DNA of 42,043 bases from positions 1-42,043 of the forward strand of contig MNCI01036254.1 of the NCBI GenBank assembly GCA_015680685.1, in the 5' to 3' direction. The translations under genes were made by a program, and so were the position numbers. Below, in pieces: positions 1 through 10,779 of the stretch. How positions within the stretch are numbered: position 1 is the stretch's first letter; the number at the start of each line of letters is the position of its first letter. Under the pieces are notes generated by a model, which did not search any database, was not told the origin of the DNA, and saw nothing but the letters and a program-made list of their open reading frames with translations. Origin of the DNA: Gnetum montanum. Taxonomy: Eukaryota > Streptophyta > Gnetopsida > Gnetales > Gnetaceae.

Positions 1-598
1 GGGGGTACAGGACCTGATTTTTCGATTTTTATCCTAAGCCCTGGACTTTTTCATTTCTCTTCCTAACCCCTACACCTTCGGTAGTCACCATCTACCTATT
101 CCCAGATCCATATCAGCCATACCACACCTTAGCCAGTGAACCTAAATTGAGGCAAGGTATTCTTTACTTACTAATTCAATTACCCTTGCTAATATATGAT
201 TGTGTTGTGTGTGCAAATGGCAATCATACAACAACGGAATGGATCTGGAGCATACACTTGGAATGGAGCAGCACTGAAGCAGCATGCAAGGAGTGGAATT
301 GATAATGCGCTTACAGATGAACAACGAAAGGCGCAATCTAGGCGTTAGCAGCAACAAGACTCTTCTCTCTTCTTCTCTTCTATTCTCTCTCCTCTTTTCT
401 CTCAGCTACCAACTGTGGCCTGATGTCATTGTAATAAGGTGTTCACCCTTGTTTTCATGAACGCCTGTTTTTGTCAAGTCTTGTAATAAGGACCATTCAC
501 ATGTCATCCCATTAGTTCCATTTTCCCTAATAATCCCATACCTACCTGATATCATTGTAAGGAACTCGCGGACGAGTTTTCATTCAGTCATGGGGGTA
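1..598 (+). mobile_element. 3' internal end of an LTR retroelement entering from the left
   Basis: No recognisable protein domain was found in any frame. The stretch is assigned to a retroelement because it ends in a purine-rich tract (588-598) directly followed by an LTR that begins TGATGAGACG at 599. That is the expected order polypurine tract then 3' LTR for a plus-strand element whose body lies outside the window. A pyrimidine-rich stretch (TC-rich, about 358-410) is present. The boundary with any older flanking DNA cannot be seen. Confidence 0.45.
588..598 (+). other. polypurine tract before the 3' LTR
   Basis: The bases TCATGGGGGTA immediately precede the TG start of the LTR at 599. 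A G-rich tract abutting the LTR is the expected plus-strand primer site of reverse transcription. The composite element further right has a related tract, ATGGGGTA, before its own TGATGA LTR start. Confidence 0.5.
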
Positions 599-623
599 TG
601 ATGAGACGCGATTTACACTAGGT

Positions 624-682
624 CGCGATATCGCGTACGCGATATCGCGTCTTCTCCTGCGATATCGCGTACGCGATATCGC
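624..682. promoter_or_regulatory. two tandem perfect palindromes upstream of the LTR TATA box
   Basis: Positions 624-649 are a perfect 26-nt palindrome: CGCGATATCGCGT followed by its exact reverse complement. Positions 659-682 are a perfect 24-nt palindrome with the same core. They are 35 bp apart centre to centre, and the second ends 16 bp before the TATA box. The related LTR at 41872 keeps only two separate GCGATATCGC half-units. The position suggests U3 promoter or enhancer elements; that role is inferred. Confidence 0.7.
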
Positions 683-698
683 GTCCAGCCGCCATTTC

Positions 699-708
699 TA
701 TAAATAAG
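699..708 (+). promoter_or_regulatory. LTR TATA box
   Basis: CTATAAATAA lies in the LTR about 100 bp from its TG start and is preserved at the same relative place (41939-41948) in the second LTR copy. It is the expected core promoter separating U3 from R. Confidence 0.65.
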
Positions 709-1084
709 AGGTGGCACTCCCTTCATTTCCCAATCCTGGCTAGTGTAGCGAAGCTCTGGCAGATTGATCACTCCAGAAATAGAATTTTTTCCCATGTGCC
801 CGCAGTAGGAGTCCTAGAGTGAANAAAAATACCAAAAAAATCACATACCTCAGACTTGCTTAACCATACACCATGACACTTACAAGCAAGCCTGGGAAGA
901 CAACGAACGATTAACCCCAAGTGTTTCTTGTGGCGTTAAGGCATTTAGTCTGCGGAGTTCAACTGGATCGCGTGTGTACGCTCGTATTCGTATGGTTGAG
1001 TGTAGGGATACCTCGCCACTCATCACATAGCAAGACATAGTTCTCACCAATTTCAAGTGCAACCTATTGCAACCGACCAATGAT

Positions 1085-4000
1085 GTCCTTTGCCATCTCG
1101 TGCATGAATTCTATTTTGTCCAGGACTTCTACCCATGGTTTCATGTGAAACTTAGGTATAGGAACCTTGACTACTAGCTCAGGAACTATGATAAGCATAA
1201 CAATTGTTGGATAAGTACGAATTCTAAAATTAAACATAAAACTATAGAAAATAACAAGTAGAGCATAAGTATATCTATTCTCTCCACTTCCTTCTCATGA
1301 TTGTCTTCATCATCATTGAGGATTTCAATCAAAGACTCCCTGAGCAATGACCCACCTAACAGGGCATCAAGATCTCCCATATCTTGTTGCAAGAGTGCCT
1401 CCTATGCATACCTTTGTTCTTCCTCTACTGCAACTCTATGCCTCTTCTCTTCCTCTTAGGCATGCCTATGTGCCTCTTCTATTTGCCTTTGTTCTTCTTC
1501 TACAATGGTAACTTTGGCTGCTAGGTTCTGCCATTGATCTATAGCCATAAACTATTAGATAAATTAATAGGAATAACCATAGAACAAAACATACCAAAAA
1601 CTTAATTAAAAAAGGATAAAAGAAACATAGTAGACATATACCTATGACCACCTAGTCTATGCATGGAATCTTAAAGACAATATTTTTCTTAGAGGGTGGC
1701 TCTATTGTTGGTGATGCTTCCCATGTGGGCCTCTTTAGATTAGTCCTAGCTACTTTGGTGGCTTCAGCACGCAATTGTTGAGCCCTCTTGATGTTTGCTG
1801 GAAACATAAGAGGTACCTTCCCTATGTTGTCAGGGGATTCACACAGATTAACATCAAAATCCTTAGTGGTCATGGATAGTAAATCTCCCATACCCTCTAG
1901 TGGATTTTGGACCCTCATAGTTGGATAAAGATGATTTATCCAAGGCTTGGAGAGTTTCTATGAGTCCTAATGCATCCACAATCCACTCTCACCACAAAAG
2001 ATTCTACAAAACTCTTTAAATAGCCTGCAAAAAATGCATGATGCATGTGGACTATTGTGGAAGAGTCTATGAAAATTCTGAGAATTTCCTCTTTGAGACT
2101 TGTAGCTAAAGAAGTAGCCCAGTTAAAATGAGTCCCCACTATCATAACTTTCTTGAAGGTCCATCACTGTGTAATGCCAATCACCTTCTTTTGTCAACAA
2201 TTTAGGGAATACCCTAGATCTAAACAAGGGATAAGACTCTTTTGCATCAAGGTTCATAAAGATACTACAAGCAAGATAGGAGTGGCCCTTGGTAGGATCA
2301 AGCCATTTCTCAACCTCTACATGGTGGCCTACCTCTTTCATTAGTTTGATGGCAACAATAATCCTATTAGTAGGAACACCAAATAAGTCATGGAAGATAG
2401 ACATGCGAATGATAATAGTAATAGATTGGCCTCGTACTGTGCTACAGAACACTTTGGCTTTTTTATCAAAATAGTTGATGATGTTCAACATCTCTGTAGA
2501 AGGGATAATAGGATTGGTTACCATGAAGATCTCAAGAAAACCTACATGAGCAATGTTTAGTTGAATGTCTTCATATGCATTCTCCCTTAACCATTCCTAT
2601 GCTAGTCCAACCTCATCGAAATTTAGCATGAGGTTCTTCATAGAACATCCAATGAGGTGTATGATAACATTTGTAGAAGTGGAAGAACCTATAAGCAAAA
2701 GACAAGTGTTTGGCATTAATACAACTATGTTTTAGCCATAAGAAAATTAAAGCCTAAGTAACCATAAAACCTTTAACATAATAATAAACCTGATTTCTCA
2801 CTCTTCTTCTTATTGCTTAGAGAAGCTCATGTGGAGGTCCCAATGGTAATACCCATATCTCTAATATCCTTAGGGATTGTCCACTAGCTATGTGCTATTT
2901 TGGCATCCACACACTTCTTGTAAACAAGGTCAAATCTGGTTGGATATTCATCAAACTCCCCTCTTAGCTATTCAAAAATAACATATCTAATCTTTGGGCC
3001 TTTGGTGAATTCACTTAATGTGAGATAGGATATCACTAAGGTTTGATCATTCTTGATCAAACCTTGATCACTGAGCCTGTACCTACAAGATATGTATAAA
3101 TCAAAGAAGTTATACAAGAGAAAATTAAACATGATAAAACCAAAACATTAAAACCTAGCAATTGTGCTTACCCTTGTAATTAGTACACAATTCTTGGAGG
3201 ATCCTAGAACATAGAGTGGACTCTTTATACCACCATTATATTTTTATTCATGTTGTATAATGAATACTCTAGCATGTTCTAGATATTTAAAAGGTACCAT
3301 GGACTAATGAAATCCACCAGTTCTCCTGCCACTCAGGTCTTCAATCCATTAGCTATAAACTAAGCAATTAGACATATAGATCCAAGTACCAAAGTCTCCA
3401 TGATGATTGCAACCACCTCCTCAAACAATGGTGACCACATCATCACACTAAAGTGTTGGAGAAGGTAGGCAAGGAAATCCCTTGTCCTTGGATGAAACCA
3501 TGCTAACATCTTCTCCAATGCCAAGTCACGAAGAGGGGTGTGGTTCGTAGGTTGGCTGAGGTAGCAAAGAATGCCAAATATCTCAACCATAATGAGCATG
3601 GGCTTGAAAAGGATCCTACAAGTGGAAATGTATAAAAAATAACATTAGCATAACATTTCAACAATTACAATTTCCTAACAAATTTTACACATCCTAGTTA
3701 GGGGTGAAATTAGGCCCCATAAAAGGATCTAGGGTGTTGGATCAAATTTGGTTAAGAAAATTCACAAAAAATGAATACATTATTACAACCTCTCCTAGCC
3801 TTGATATCATAGCCAAAACCATCATAACAAAAAAATCACAATCAAAATTATTCCTTAGCACAAAACATGCATTACTTTAGAAAAAGCATCATAGGAAAGG
3901 TAGCCATAATAAGAATAAGTATTACTAAAAATACTAAAAATCTCTTTTCTTGAAAAAATTACACAAAAAAAATTACAACATAATTTATAATTCCTAGGAG

Positions 4001-5124
4001 CATGGAGGTTGACAATTCCAACTATGACAACCACATCCATCCTCCAAGGGGTAAACTGCTATAGCCAAATTTAGACCAATTAACACAACCTTAGCATAAA
4101 ATTTGTAAAAAAAATCATCTTAGCTTCAATTTTAGTGACTCCACCACAAAATAAACCCTAAAATCATAAACGTTCTAGCCATGACTATTGTAACCAAAAA
4201 ACATGTAACCATTCTTATACAAAACATAGCCAAAAATAACAAAACCATAGTTGTCACCATCAACCCCCATTCGTGTAGGGTTAGGAAAAAATTCATTTGA
4301 GCTCCAAAATAAGTGATTCCAAAACCATTTGAAAGCTTGAATCAAGTCCTACATTCCCATTCTCAATAAAAATTTAAATCCCTAGCCATTTCTTCAGAAA
4401 AAATTCATAATGTTGATGAAAATATGAAAAATGGCACAAACCCCTAATTGCACAACCAAACTAAAATAGCCATAACTTGATCAATATAACTCCAAATTAA
4501 ACAAGATCACAGCCATCACAAATTTGAAAAACAACACTAAAAATGAAAAAAATTAAATTTTATAGAAATTAAGCCATTTTTCTAATAGAAAATACACAAC
4601 ATAACTTACTTTTTTGAACCAAAAAGCATAAGAAAAAACAAATTTAGCATTATATAGCCATAAATTATAACCAAAATAGCCAAACCAACATCAACCCATT
4701 ACAAAATGCATCAAAATAAGTGGGTATGATATGATTAGAATTTAATGTTAATGAATCCTTAGCCCTAGATCTAAGAAAAATAACCTCAACATGATATTTT
4801 TAGAAAAAGCACTTGAAAAAACAAGCCTTATTTCAAAAATCTTATTTACCAAGGAAAAAACAGTAAAATAACCCTAGATCTACATGAAAACAGCCAAAAT
4901 AGGATGTGGGATTTCATTAGAATTCCATTTTATTGACATGAAAATGGATAGTTTCTACTAAGAAAAGCATAAAAAGGGCTAGAATACCATGAAAAAAGGA
5001 AAATAATGGCCTACCTTGGAACTGATGAAGAGGTTCCTTGGATGAAAATAGCCTTAGGAAAGGTGGATATTCTTTTGGAAACCTCATATGATGCTTGAAT
5101 GTAAGGATTTTTGCTATTTTTCAT
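1085..5124 (-). pseudogene. decayed multi-exon gene of unknown function (six traceable exons)
   Basis: Not recognised. On the minus strand six exons can be joined: 5124-5015 (possible ATG at 5124), 3615-3172, 3082-2790, 2688-1642, 1538-1275 and 1185 to about 1085. Introns start GT and end AG (for example GTAAGC at 3171 and CTTGTAG at 3083), except the last donor, which is AT and looks like a mutated GT. All five junctions keep the reading frame, which is strong evidence for a former spliced gene. The protein holds motifs such as MLIMVEIFGILCYL, LRGEFDEYPTRFDLVYKKC and FPKLLTKEGDWHYTVMDLQ, then a Glu/Gln/Arg-rich coiled coil encoded by exon 5 (EEEQRQIEEAHRHA). It is broken by about nine or more stops, mostly at likely Gln or Trp codons, and by frameshifts near 2140 and 1925. 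An LTR at 599-1079 cuts off the 3' end. It could be a host gene or a transposon-encoded intron-containing gene. Confidence 0.65.
3616..5014 (-). other. large AT-rich first intron of the broken gene
   Basis: This stretch has no protein-like frame. It is T-rich on the minus strand, as plant introns are, with donor AAG|GTAGGCC at 5014 and acceptor CACTTGTAG ending at 3616. Exon 1 ends with two bases of a codon, and exon 2 completes it in the frame used downstream. Confidence 0.5.
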
Positions 5125-6419
5125 GATGTTGATGCTCAACATTGGGAGGAGGCTTGAAGTTTGAAGGGGGTAGAGCCTCAATGCTGGCCAAAAGGGAGAG
5201 GAGAAGCTTGAAAGTTAAGATTCCACAAGTTCAGCTACAACAATGGATGTCAAGGATCTCCTCCATTGTGTTGATTAATAGAATGATGGTTTGTGAAAAG
5301 TTTGCAAAATTGTTTGCATTAAAAATCCATAAAACATAACATTTCCACCCCAAACCCCTACTTGCATTTCCACCCCAAACCCCTATTTGCTAATTCTATG
5401 TATAGTAACTCCACATACACTAAATTCTAAGTGGGGGAAAGTATCCTCCACATTGGGAGTGAGGGTGGGGGGTGGGGGGGGAGGGGAGAGAGAAGGGGGG
5501 GGAGTGTGGAAAATAGCAAATACTTTTTTTTTCTTAATTTGTAAAACCAAGGGCCCCACCATACACCCTCACACATGCTATTTTTTAGGTTACCAACCAT
5601 GCCAACATTAGGGTTTTAACCCCTTTAACACATAGAACCATACCCAAGCCTTAACCCCAATGCATCCACATTAGGGGTATCATGCTCAACATGGATGTAT
5701 GCCTTCCATTTCTAAAACCATAAAAAGCTAAATTTCTTACCAATTTTAGCAGTTTCAACTTGCACCATTCAACCCCAAGCTCTAAAAGGGGGGTCAAACT
5801 TTTCTAAAATAGTCACATTGGGTGTACCCCCTAGCTCACTTACCCTTGGGAGGTTTAGTATGGAACATATGGGGGAAACCTCCATTCATAACCTCCCACT
5901 ACACATCACACCTAGATCTGATCCCTAGAAGGGGCCTATATAACCAAGAGCCTATCTAATCATTCCTGACCATCACTAAACCTTGGAAAACCTAGTTGAA
6001 AGTGGTTTAAACCTTTTGATTTGGTGGTTCCAAATTATGGGGAGGCCTCATCTATGCTAACCACCTTTACCCTAGCATGGATGGATGGGAAGTGGTACAA
6101 GATTCCATAAATAGACAACCTAGCTATATTAATTGACCACCTAGTTATCATGATCGACTTTCATACTCTTGTACAACCTCCAATAGCCTATCTCTTGCAT
6201 CTAAAAAATCCAACTTGCAAACTTGTATCATATTCCATGTTGGTGAATCCCTCCTCCGTGCCATCTAGTGTGGGGCCAAAATGGGGGTTTAAAGAAGCAT
6301 AACATAAAAATACTCTTCCCCAACCTCTAATGACCATAGTTCTTACATCAAGAGACTTGCTACACCTTTGTAACCTCTAATAGCCAATAACCCCCTTTGA
6401 TTTTCACCCGCTAGCCTAC
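5125..6419. other. non-coding stretch with G-rich low complexity
   Basis: No coding frame is supported. Positions 5463-5512 are a purine, mostly G, run. From about 5640 onward there are isolated blocks resembling the header of the 192-bp satellite: CCCCCTAG followed by GGTTTAGTATGGAAC near 5826, and a weaker one near 6256. These may be older, eroded satellite units. Confidence 0.45.
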
Positions 6420-7850
6420 TCCCTCTAGAGAAGGGGGGTTCAGTGTCGAAACAATGGGGTAACCTTAAAATTTAATCAAAAGACCTTAAAATTGATAACT
6501 CTTGATCTTGGGTAGTATCCAGCAGCTCTAACAACCCTGGGAATCCACATGCATGCCCAAAACTGATTAAAATTTGTCAAAAATTAGCCCCTTGGGATCC
6601 TCCAAGCTAACACACCCCCTGGAGGGGTGGCTCAATGTGGAACCAAGGCAATAACCTCAAAAAATGATACAAAATCCTTAAAATTCATAAATTTTGACCT
6701 TGCATAATGTCTAGTAGCATCGACAACCCCAAGAATGCATAGGCATGCTTAAGATTGGTCAAAATGCATCAAAGATCAACCCCTTAGGACTCTCCACACT
6801 AACATGCCCCCCTGGATGGGGGTGCAACGTGGAAATAAGGAAGTAACCTTGAAAATCCATAAAATGACCTTAAAAATAAGAAATTTTGACCTTAGGTGAT
6901 GCCCAGCAACACTGGAAACCTCAAGAATGCACATGCACATCCAAGAATAATCAAAATTCAAAAAACAATTAGCTCCTTGCGACTCTCCAGATTGACACAT
7001 CCCTTAGAGGCATGGGGGGGNAGGGGGGGGGGGGGGGGCATGATGGCTCAACATGGAAACAAGGGGTACCATAAAAATTAATAAAATGACCTCAAAATTA
7101 ATAAGTTTTGGCCTTTGGTGATGCCCAATAGTACCAGCAACCCTAGGAATGCACATGCATTCCCAAGACTAGTCAAAATTCATCAAAAATCAACTCCTTA
7201 TGATCCACCATGTTGGAAGACCCCTTGGAGTAGGGGCTTAGCATGGAAACAAGGGGGTAACCATGAAAAACTAATAAAATAATTTTAAAACTAATAAATT
7301 TTGACCTTGGATGATGCTCAACAACCTTGACATTCGTAGGAATGTACATACAAGCCCACGATTAGTCAAAATTCATCAAAAAGTAATCCCTTGTGATCCT
7401 CCATGTTTACACCCCCTACCCCAAGAGGGAGGCTCAGCATGAAAACAAGGGGATAATATGAAGAAAAATAAACTAACTTTGAATTTGATAAATTTTGACC
7501 TTGGGTGATGCTTAGAAGCCCTTGTAACCTCAAGAACACAAATGTATGCCCAAGACTAGTAAAAATTCATCAAAAATCAACCCCGTATGATCCACCACAT
7601 TGACACACCCCCTAGAGGGTAGGGGGCTCAGCATGGAAATAAGGAAGTAACTCTAAAAATGCATTAAATGACCTCAAAATTTATATTTTTTAGCCTTGGG
7701 TGATGCCTAGCATCACTGACAACCCCAAGAACACACATGCATTTCCAAAACTTATTGAAATTCATCAAACTTAGCCCCTTAGAACCCTCCATGCTAACAT
7801 ACCCCCATAGAGGGGGGCTTAATGTAGAAGCTTAAAAACTCTTTTTTTTA
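6420..7850. repeat. 192-bp tandem satellite, about 7.4 units
   Basis: The anchor TTGACCTTGGGTGATG and its variants recur at 6502, 6694, 6886, 7108, 7301, 7495 and 7690. Spacings are 192, 192, 222, 193, 194 and 195. The long spacing holds a G-run with an ambiguous base at 7021. Each unit also carries a C-run/G-run header (ACACCCCCTAGAGGGG), a GGAAACAAGGGGGTAACC-like block and an AATGCACATGCAT-like block. Units have diverged strongly from one another, so the array is old. It lies about 700 bp upstream of the Tat-type pol remnant; untranslated-region tandem repeats are known from the Tat/Ogre group of plant retroelements. Confidence 0.85.
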
Positions 7851-8529
7851 GGCCCGAATAGCGTAGAAATAGCCTTGATTGATGAAAAAATCCATCTAAT
7901 AGCCCTACAACCCTAAATCATGGCCCAATAAGGCCTAAAATTGGAAAACATCAATGCTTTCTAGACCAATATTAGCTAAGCTTAAACATATGTAAGCATG
8001 CTTTGCTTAATGTTTCAACTTGTTTTTGGCCCTATGTTGCATTATTCACCCTTATAACTTTCTTTTACCCTTTACATAGTCTTATACTTCCTTTATATAT
8101 TTTATTTTCCCTTGTTTATCCTTTGATTGGTACTAAATAGTGGGATTCGGACTTCCTTGACCACTATTTGGCACCATGTAACCATGGCCCACTATGGCCT
8201 TAAACTAGCATCATATCCCATCAAGGCTCAAAATTGACAAAACCATGATCCTTTTTGCCCATTTGTATCCTTATTTCTTGCCTTTCCCCTTTGTTTGACC
8301 TTTAGTTGGCCCTTATTGCACTTTGTTTGCTTACTTTATAGTTTTTGGTAACCTTGTTTACACTAAAATAACATGTTTTTGCATTATTTTTGTAGCTTTT
8401 AGCATTATTTATTTATTTTTATCCAAGTGCCACTTAATATTCTTTTGGTTGACATGTAGGGTTAAAGTATGAGTACTTCAAAGCTAATCAATCTACCTTT
8501 AAGCCTAAATGGGCCTCATGGTGATGTAA
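7851..8529 (+). other. leader-like non-coding DNA before the Tat pol
   Basis: No gag or protease domain is recognisable here, although both would be expected upstream of the pol remnant. The block CATGGCCCACTATGGCC followed by TTAAACTAG at 8182-8207 (related copy at 7919-7945) recurs downstream of pol at 12030-12115. A weak primer-binding-site-like TTTGGCACCATGTAA occurs at 8169-8183. Confidence 0.35.
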
Positions 8530-9720
8530 TGGTATATTGATCCTAATTGCTTAGACCTTGAGCTTGAGAGTCTTTTCAACTACAAAGCCTCAATAGAAAA
8601 ACTTATAGAGTGACCTAAAAACCTAGTCAAAACCCTTAACCTAGAGGCAAGTGACATAACCAAAGACTTTCTGGTTGATGTTCCTATCATGATACACAGT
8701 GGTGAGGAGAAAACCCTTAAACTAAGTTCCTCATTAGAACCTCAACAAGCTCAAGACATCACCAAAGTCCTATAAGGCAACATTAAGGCCTTTGCCTAGT
8801 CATATAAAGATATGCTAGGCCTAAACCCATGCTTAGTACAACATAACATCATACTAGACCCTAGCATTAGACCAATTAGGTAAAAAGTATGTAAGATAAG
8901 ACCTAATTTGGCCTTGGCAATTCAGGATAAGGTCTCAAAGCTCTATCAAGCTAGATTCATTATGGCTATTGTCGACATAAAATGAGTTTCTAACACAGTG
9001 GTAGTCCCTAAGAAAAATAGGAGTATCCATATTTGCATTGATTTCTGAGACCTGAATAAAGAAAATATTAATGATGAGTTGACATTATCTAGTATTGATC
9101 AACTTATCAATACCATGGTTGGGCATGCCTTATTATTTTTTATGGATGGGTTTTTGAGATACAATAAAATTAAGATTAACCCATAGCACTAACTTAGCAC
9201 AACCTTTATGACCCCTTAGGGAAAATTTTGTTATACTATGATGCCTTTTAGTCTCAAGAATGCAGGAGCCACCTATCAACAAGCCATGACCTATATCTTT
9301 AGCAATTACAATCTAGGTTTGCTTAATGATTACATAGATGATATAGCCATAAAGTCTAAAGAGACTAATGATCATGCTAATGACCTAGATCTTGTGCTTA
9401 AGTGGTGCCTCAAATATGAGCTTATGCTCAATCCTAAGAAGTGTGTCTTCAATGATAAGACTGGCAAGATGCTTGGCTTTGTAGTATCTAAAGCAGGGAT
9501 ATGTGTCGATCTTGATAAGGTTAAAGACATATCCAGATTAGTAGTGCTTACCTTCCTAAAGGAGCTTCGAGGATTGCAAGGTATATTACAGTTTATTCAT
9601 AGGTTTATTGCTAGGCTTATAGATAAGTTACAACCCATGCAACACTTGCTTAAGAAAGGGGTTCACTATGACTAGATGGCTCCATGTCTAGAGACCTTTG
9701 AAAACCTTAAGTAGGAGTTG
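8530..9720 (+). pseudogene. Tat-type reverse transcriptase remnant
   Basis: This is the reverse transcriptase region of a gypsy polyprotein, which would copy element RNA into DNA. Frame 1 carries, in order: the junction phrase FAxSYKDMLGLNP (family form FAWSYEDMPGL) near 8790; VVVPKKNRSIHICIDF near 9000; SSIDQLINTMVGHALLFFMDG near 9090; MPFSLKNAGATYQQAMTYIF from 9241; and the catalytic YIDDI at 9331-9345. The Asp pair is intact. An RT-connection region follows (GFVVSKAGI, LKELRGLQGILQFIHRFI). About a dozen in-frame stops appear where Gln or Trp is expected (for example IDF followed by a stop at 9045). The longest open piece is 9238-9675. Confidence 0.9.
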
Positions 9721-10166
9721 ACACAACTATCGATAATATATCCTTTTCAAGAGGGTAAATCTTTTTACATCTACCTAGCCATCTCCAAAACATCCATTGC
9801 CTCTCTACTTTATCAAAAATGTGATGATAGGGTGGAAATGCTGGTATACTAAGTCATGCAATAGTTGCCCATGAAACCAGATACACTGAAGTGAAGAAGT
9901 ATTGTCTAGTACTAGTGTTCTTATTGAATAAGTGGAGATACTACGTCTTTAGAAGCCAAGTCAATGTCATTTGTAAAGATAATGTGCTTAGAGCCATAAC
10001 AACCAATCTCTATGAGAGTAGCCACATAGCTCAATGGAAAGCCATAACCACGAAGTTTGACCTTTACTACATTTCTCAATCCTCAACAAAAGGTCAAGCT
10101 ATACTTATACAACTTAAAATTTCACTTGTTGATGACCAAAAATCCATAGATCCTAAGTTTCCCTGA
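9721..10166 (+). pseudogene. RNase H domain remnant of the Tat element
   Basis: It follows RT after a short spacer containing EELTQL-like and FYIYLAISKTSIASLL sequence, where the family has an L(Y)LAVS..AVSAVL motif. The frame then shifts and continues as EVKKYCLVLVFLLNKWRYY at about 9890, matching the family's Y...EK..LALV.A.RKLR.Y block. The first RNase H of gypsy elements removes the RNA strand during reverse transcription. Catalytic residues cannot be placed reliably because of the frameshift and stops. Confidence 0.75.
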
Positions 10167-10191
10167 TGAGCATATTAATACTATTAGCCAA

Positions 10192-10434
10192 GTGCCTAAC
10201 AATTATGAGGTAGTCATGCACTTTGACAGAGCTTCAAATGCCCATGGGGCTAATGCTTATACCACCATAACATTTCCATTTGGTCAAATCCAACCTTTCA
10301 CCTATCATTTTAAGTTTCCATGTACCAACCACATAGCAAAGCATAAGGGTTTGATCAGGGAAATGATGGTAGCTCATGACCTAGAAATTAGACAATTAAT
10401 GATTAAATGTGATTCCCAACTTGTGGTTAACTAA
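10192..10434 (+). pseudogene. second, archaeal-type RNase H remnant
   Basis: The 80-codon open piece aligns by eye with the additional RNase H found in Tat elements. VVMHFDRASNAHGANA corresponds to a FDGASN..GAGAG block, FPCTNHIAKHKGLIREMM to a FPCTNNIAEYEALI block, and IKCDSQLVVN to GDSQLVINQV. The Glu expected in AEYEAL is Lys here, and Gly after the first Asp is Arg, so the active site is damaged; the Asp of CDSQL remains. Sense orientation between RNase H and integrase is the diagnostic Tat arrangement. Confidence 0.8.
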
Positions 10435-10779
10435 GTAACGAAAGTCTATGTATGTAAAGCCAAACACTTACAACCATACTGTGACCTAGGGAAATAATTG
10501 TTACAATAGTTTGCAAACATTGATATCCAGCATGTACCCTAGAATGAAAACACCATAGCTAATGAAATTGCAACATTAGCTCTTAGTGTGATGCGAGATG
10601 TATTTAGTAAGTTCTCCACCTTAACCATGGACTGTGTTGTTTCCATCACACAAAACACTAAGGATACCTTTGTACCTATCATCCATACTACTCTTGCCAT
10701 GTAGTGGTATGACAATATCAAAATTTACGTTATGTGTGGTGAGTCTTCACAAGGTCTGACTACTACTCAAAAGGATGTT

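Larger units (their letters stand above)
599..1079 (+). repeat. LTR with palindromic promoter (3' LTR)
   Basis: It begins TGATGAGACG and is matched by the segment starting at 41872. Both copies share the GCGATATCGC motifs, the phrase CTATAAATAAGAGG, AGCTCTGGCAG about 45 bp later, and a TTTTTTCCC near 785. This gives a U3-TATA-R layout. The right end is placed at CCGACCA (1079) because the minus-strand pseudogene reading frame resumes just beyond it; that end could be off by about 30 bp. The LTR is much richer in CpG than its surroundings, which suggests a younger or less methylated copy. One ambiguous base occurs at 823. The superfamily cannot be assigned from the LTR alone. Confidence 0.6.

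Noticed and set aside
2153-2474. Two overlapping plus-strand frames of about 60 codons
   Set aside because: They lie opposite exon 4 of the phase-consistent minus-strand pseudogene and look like shadows.
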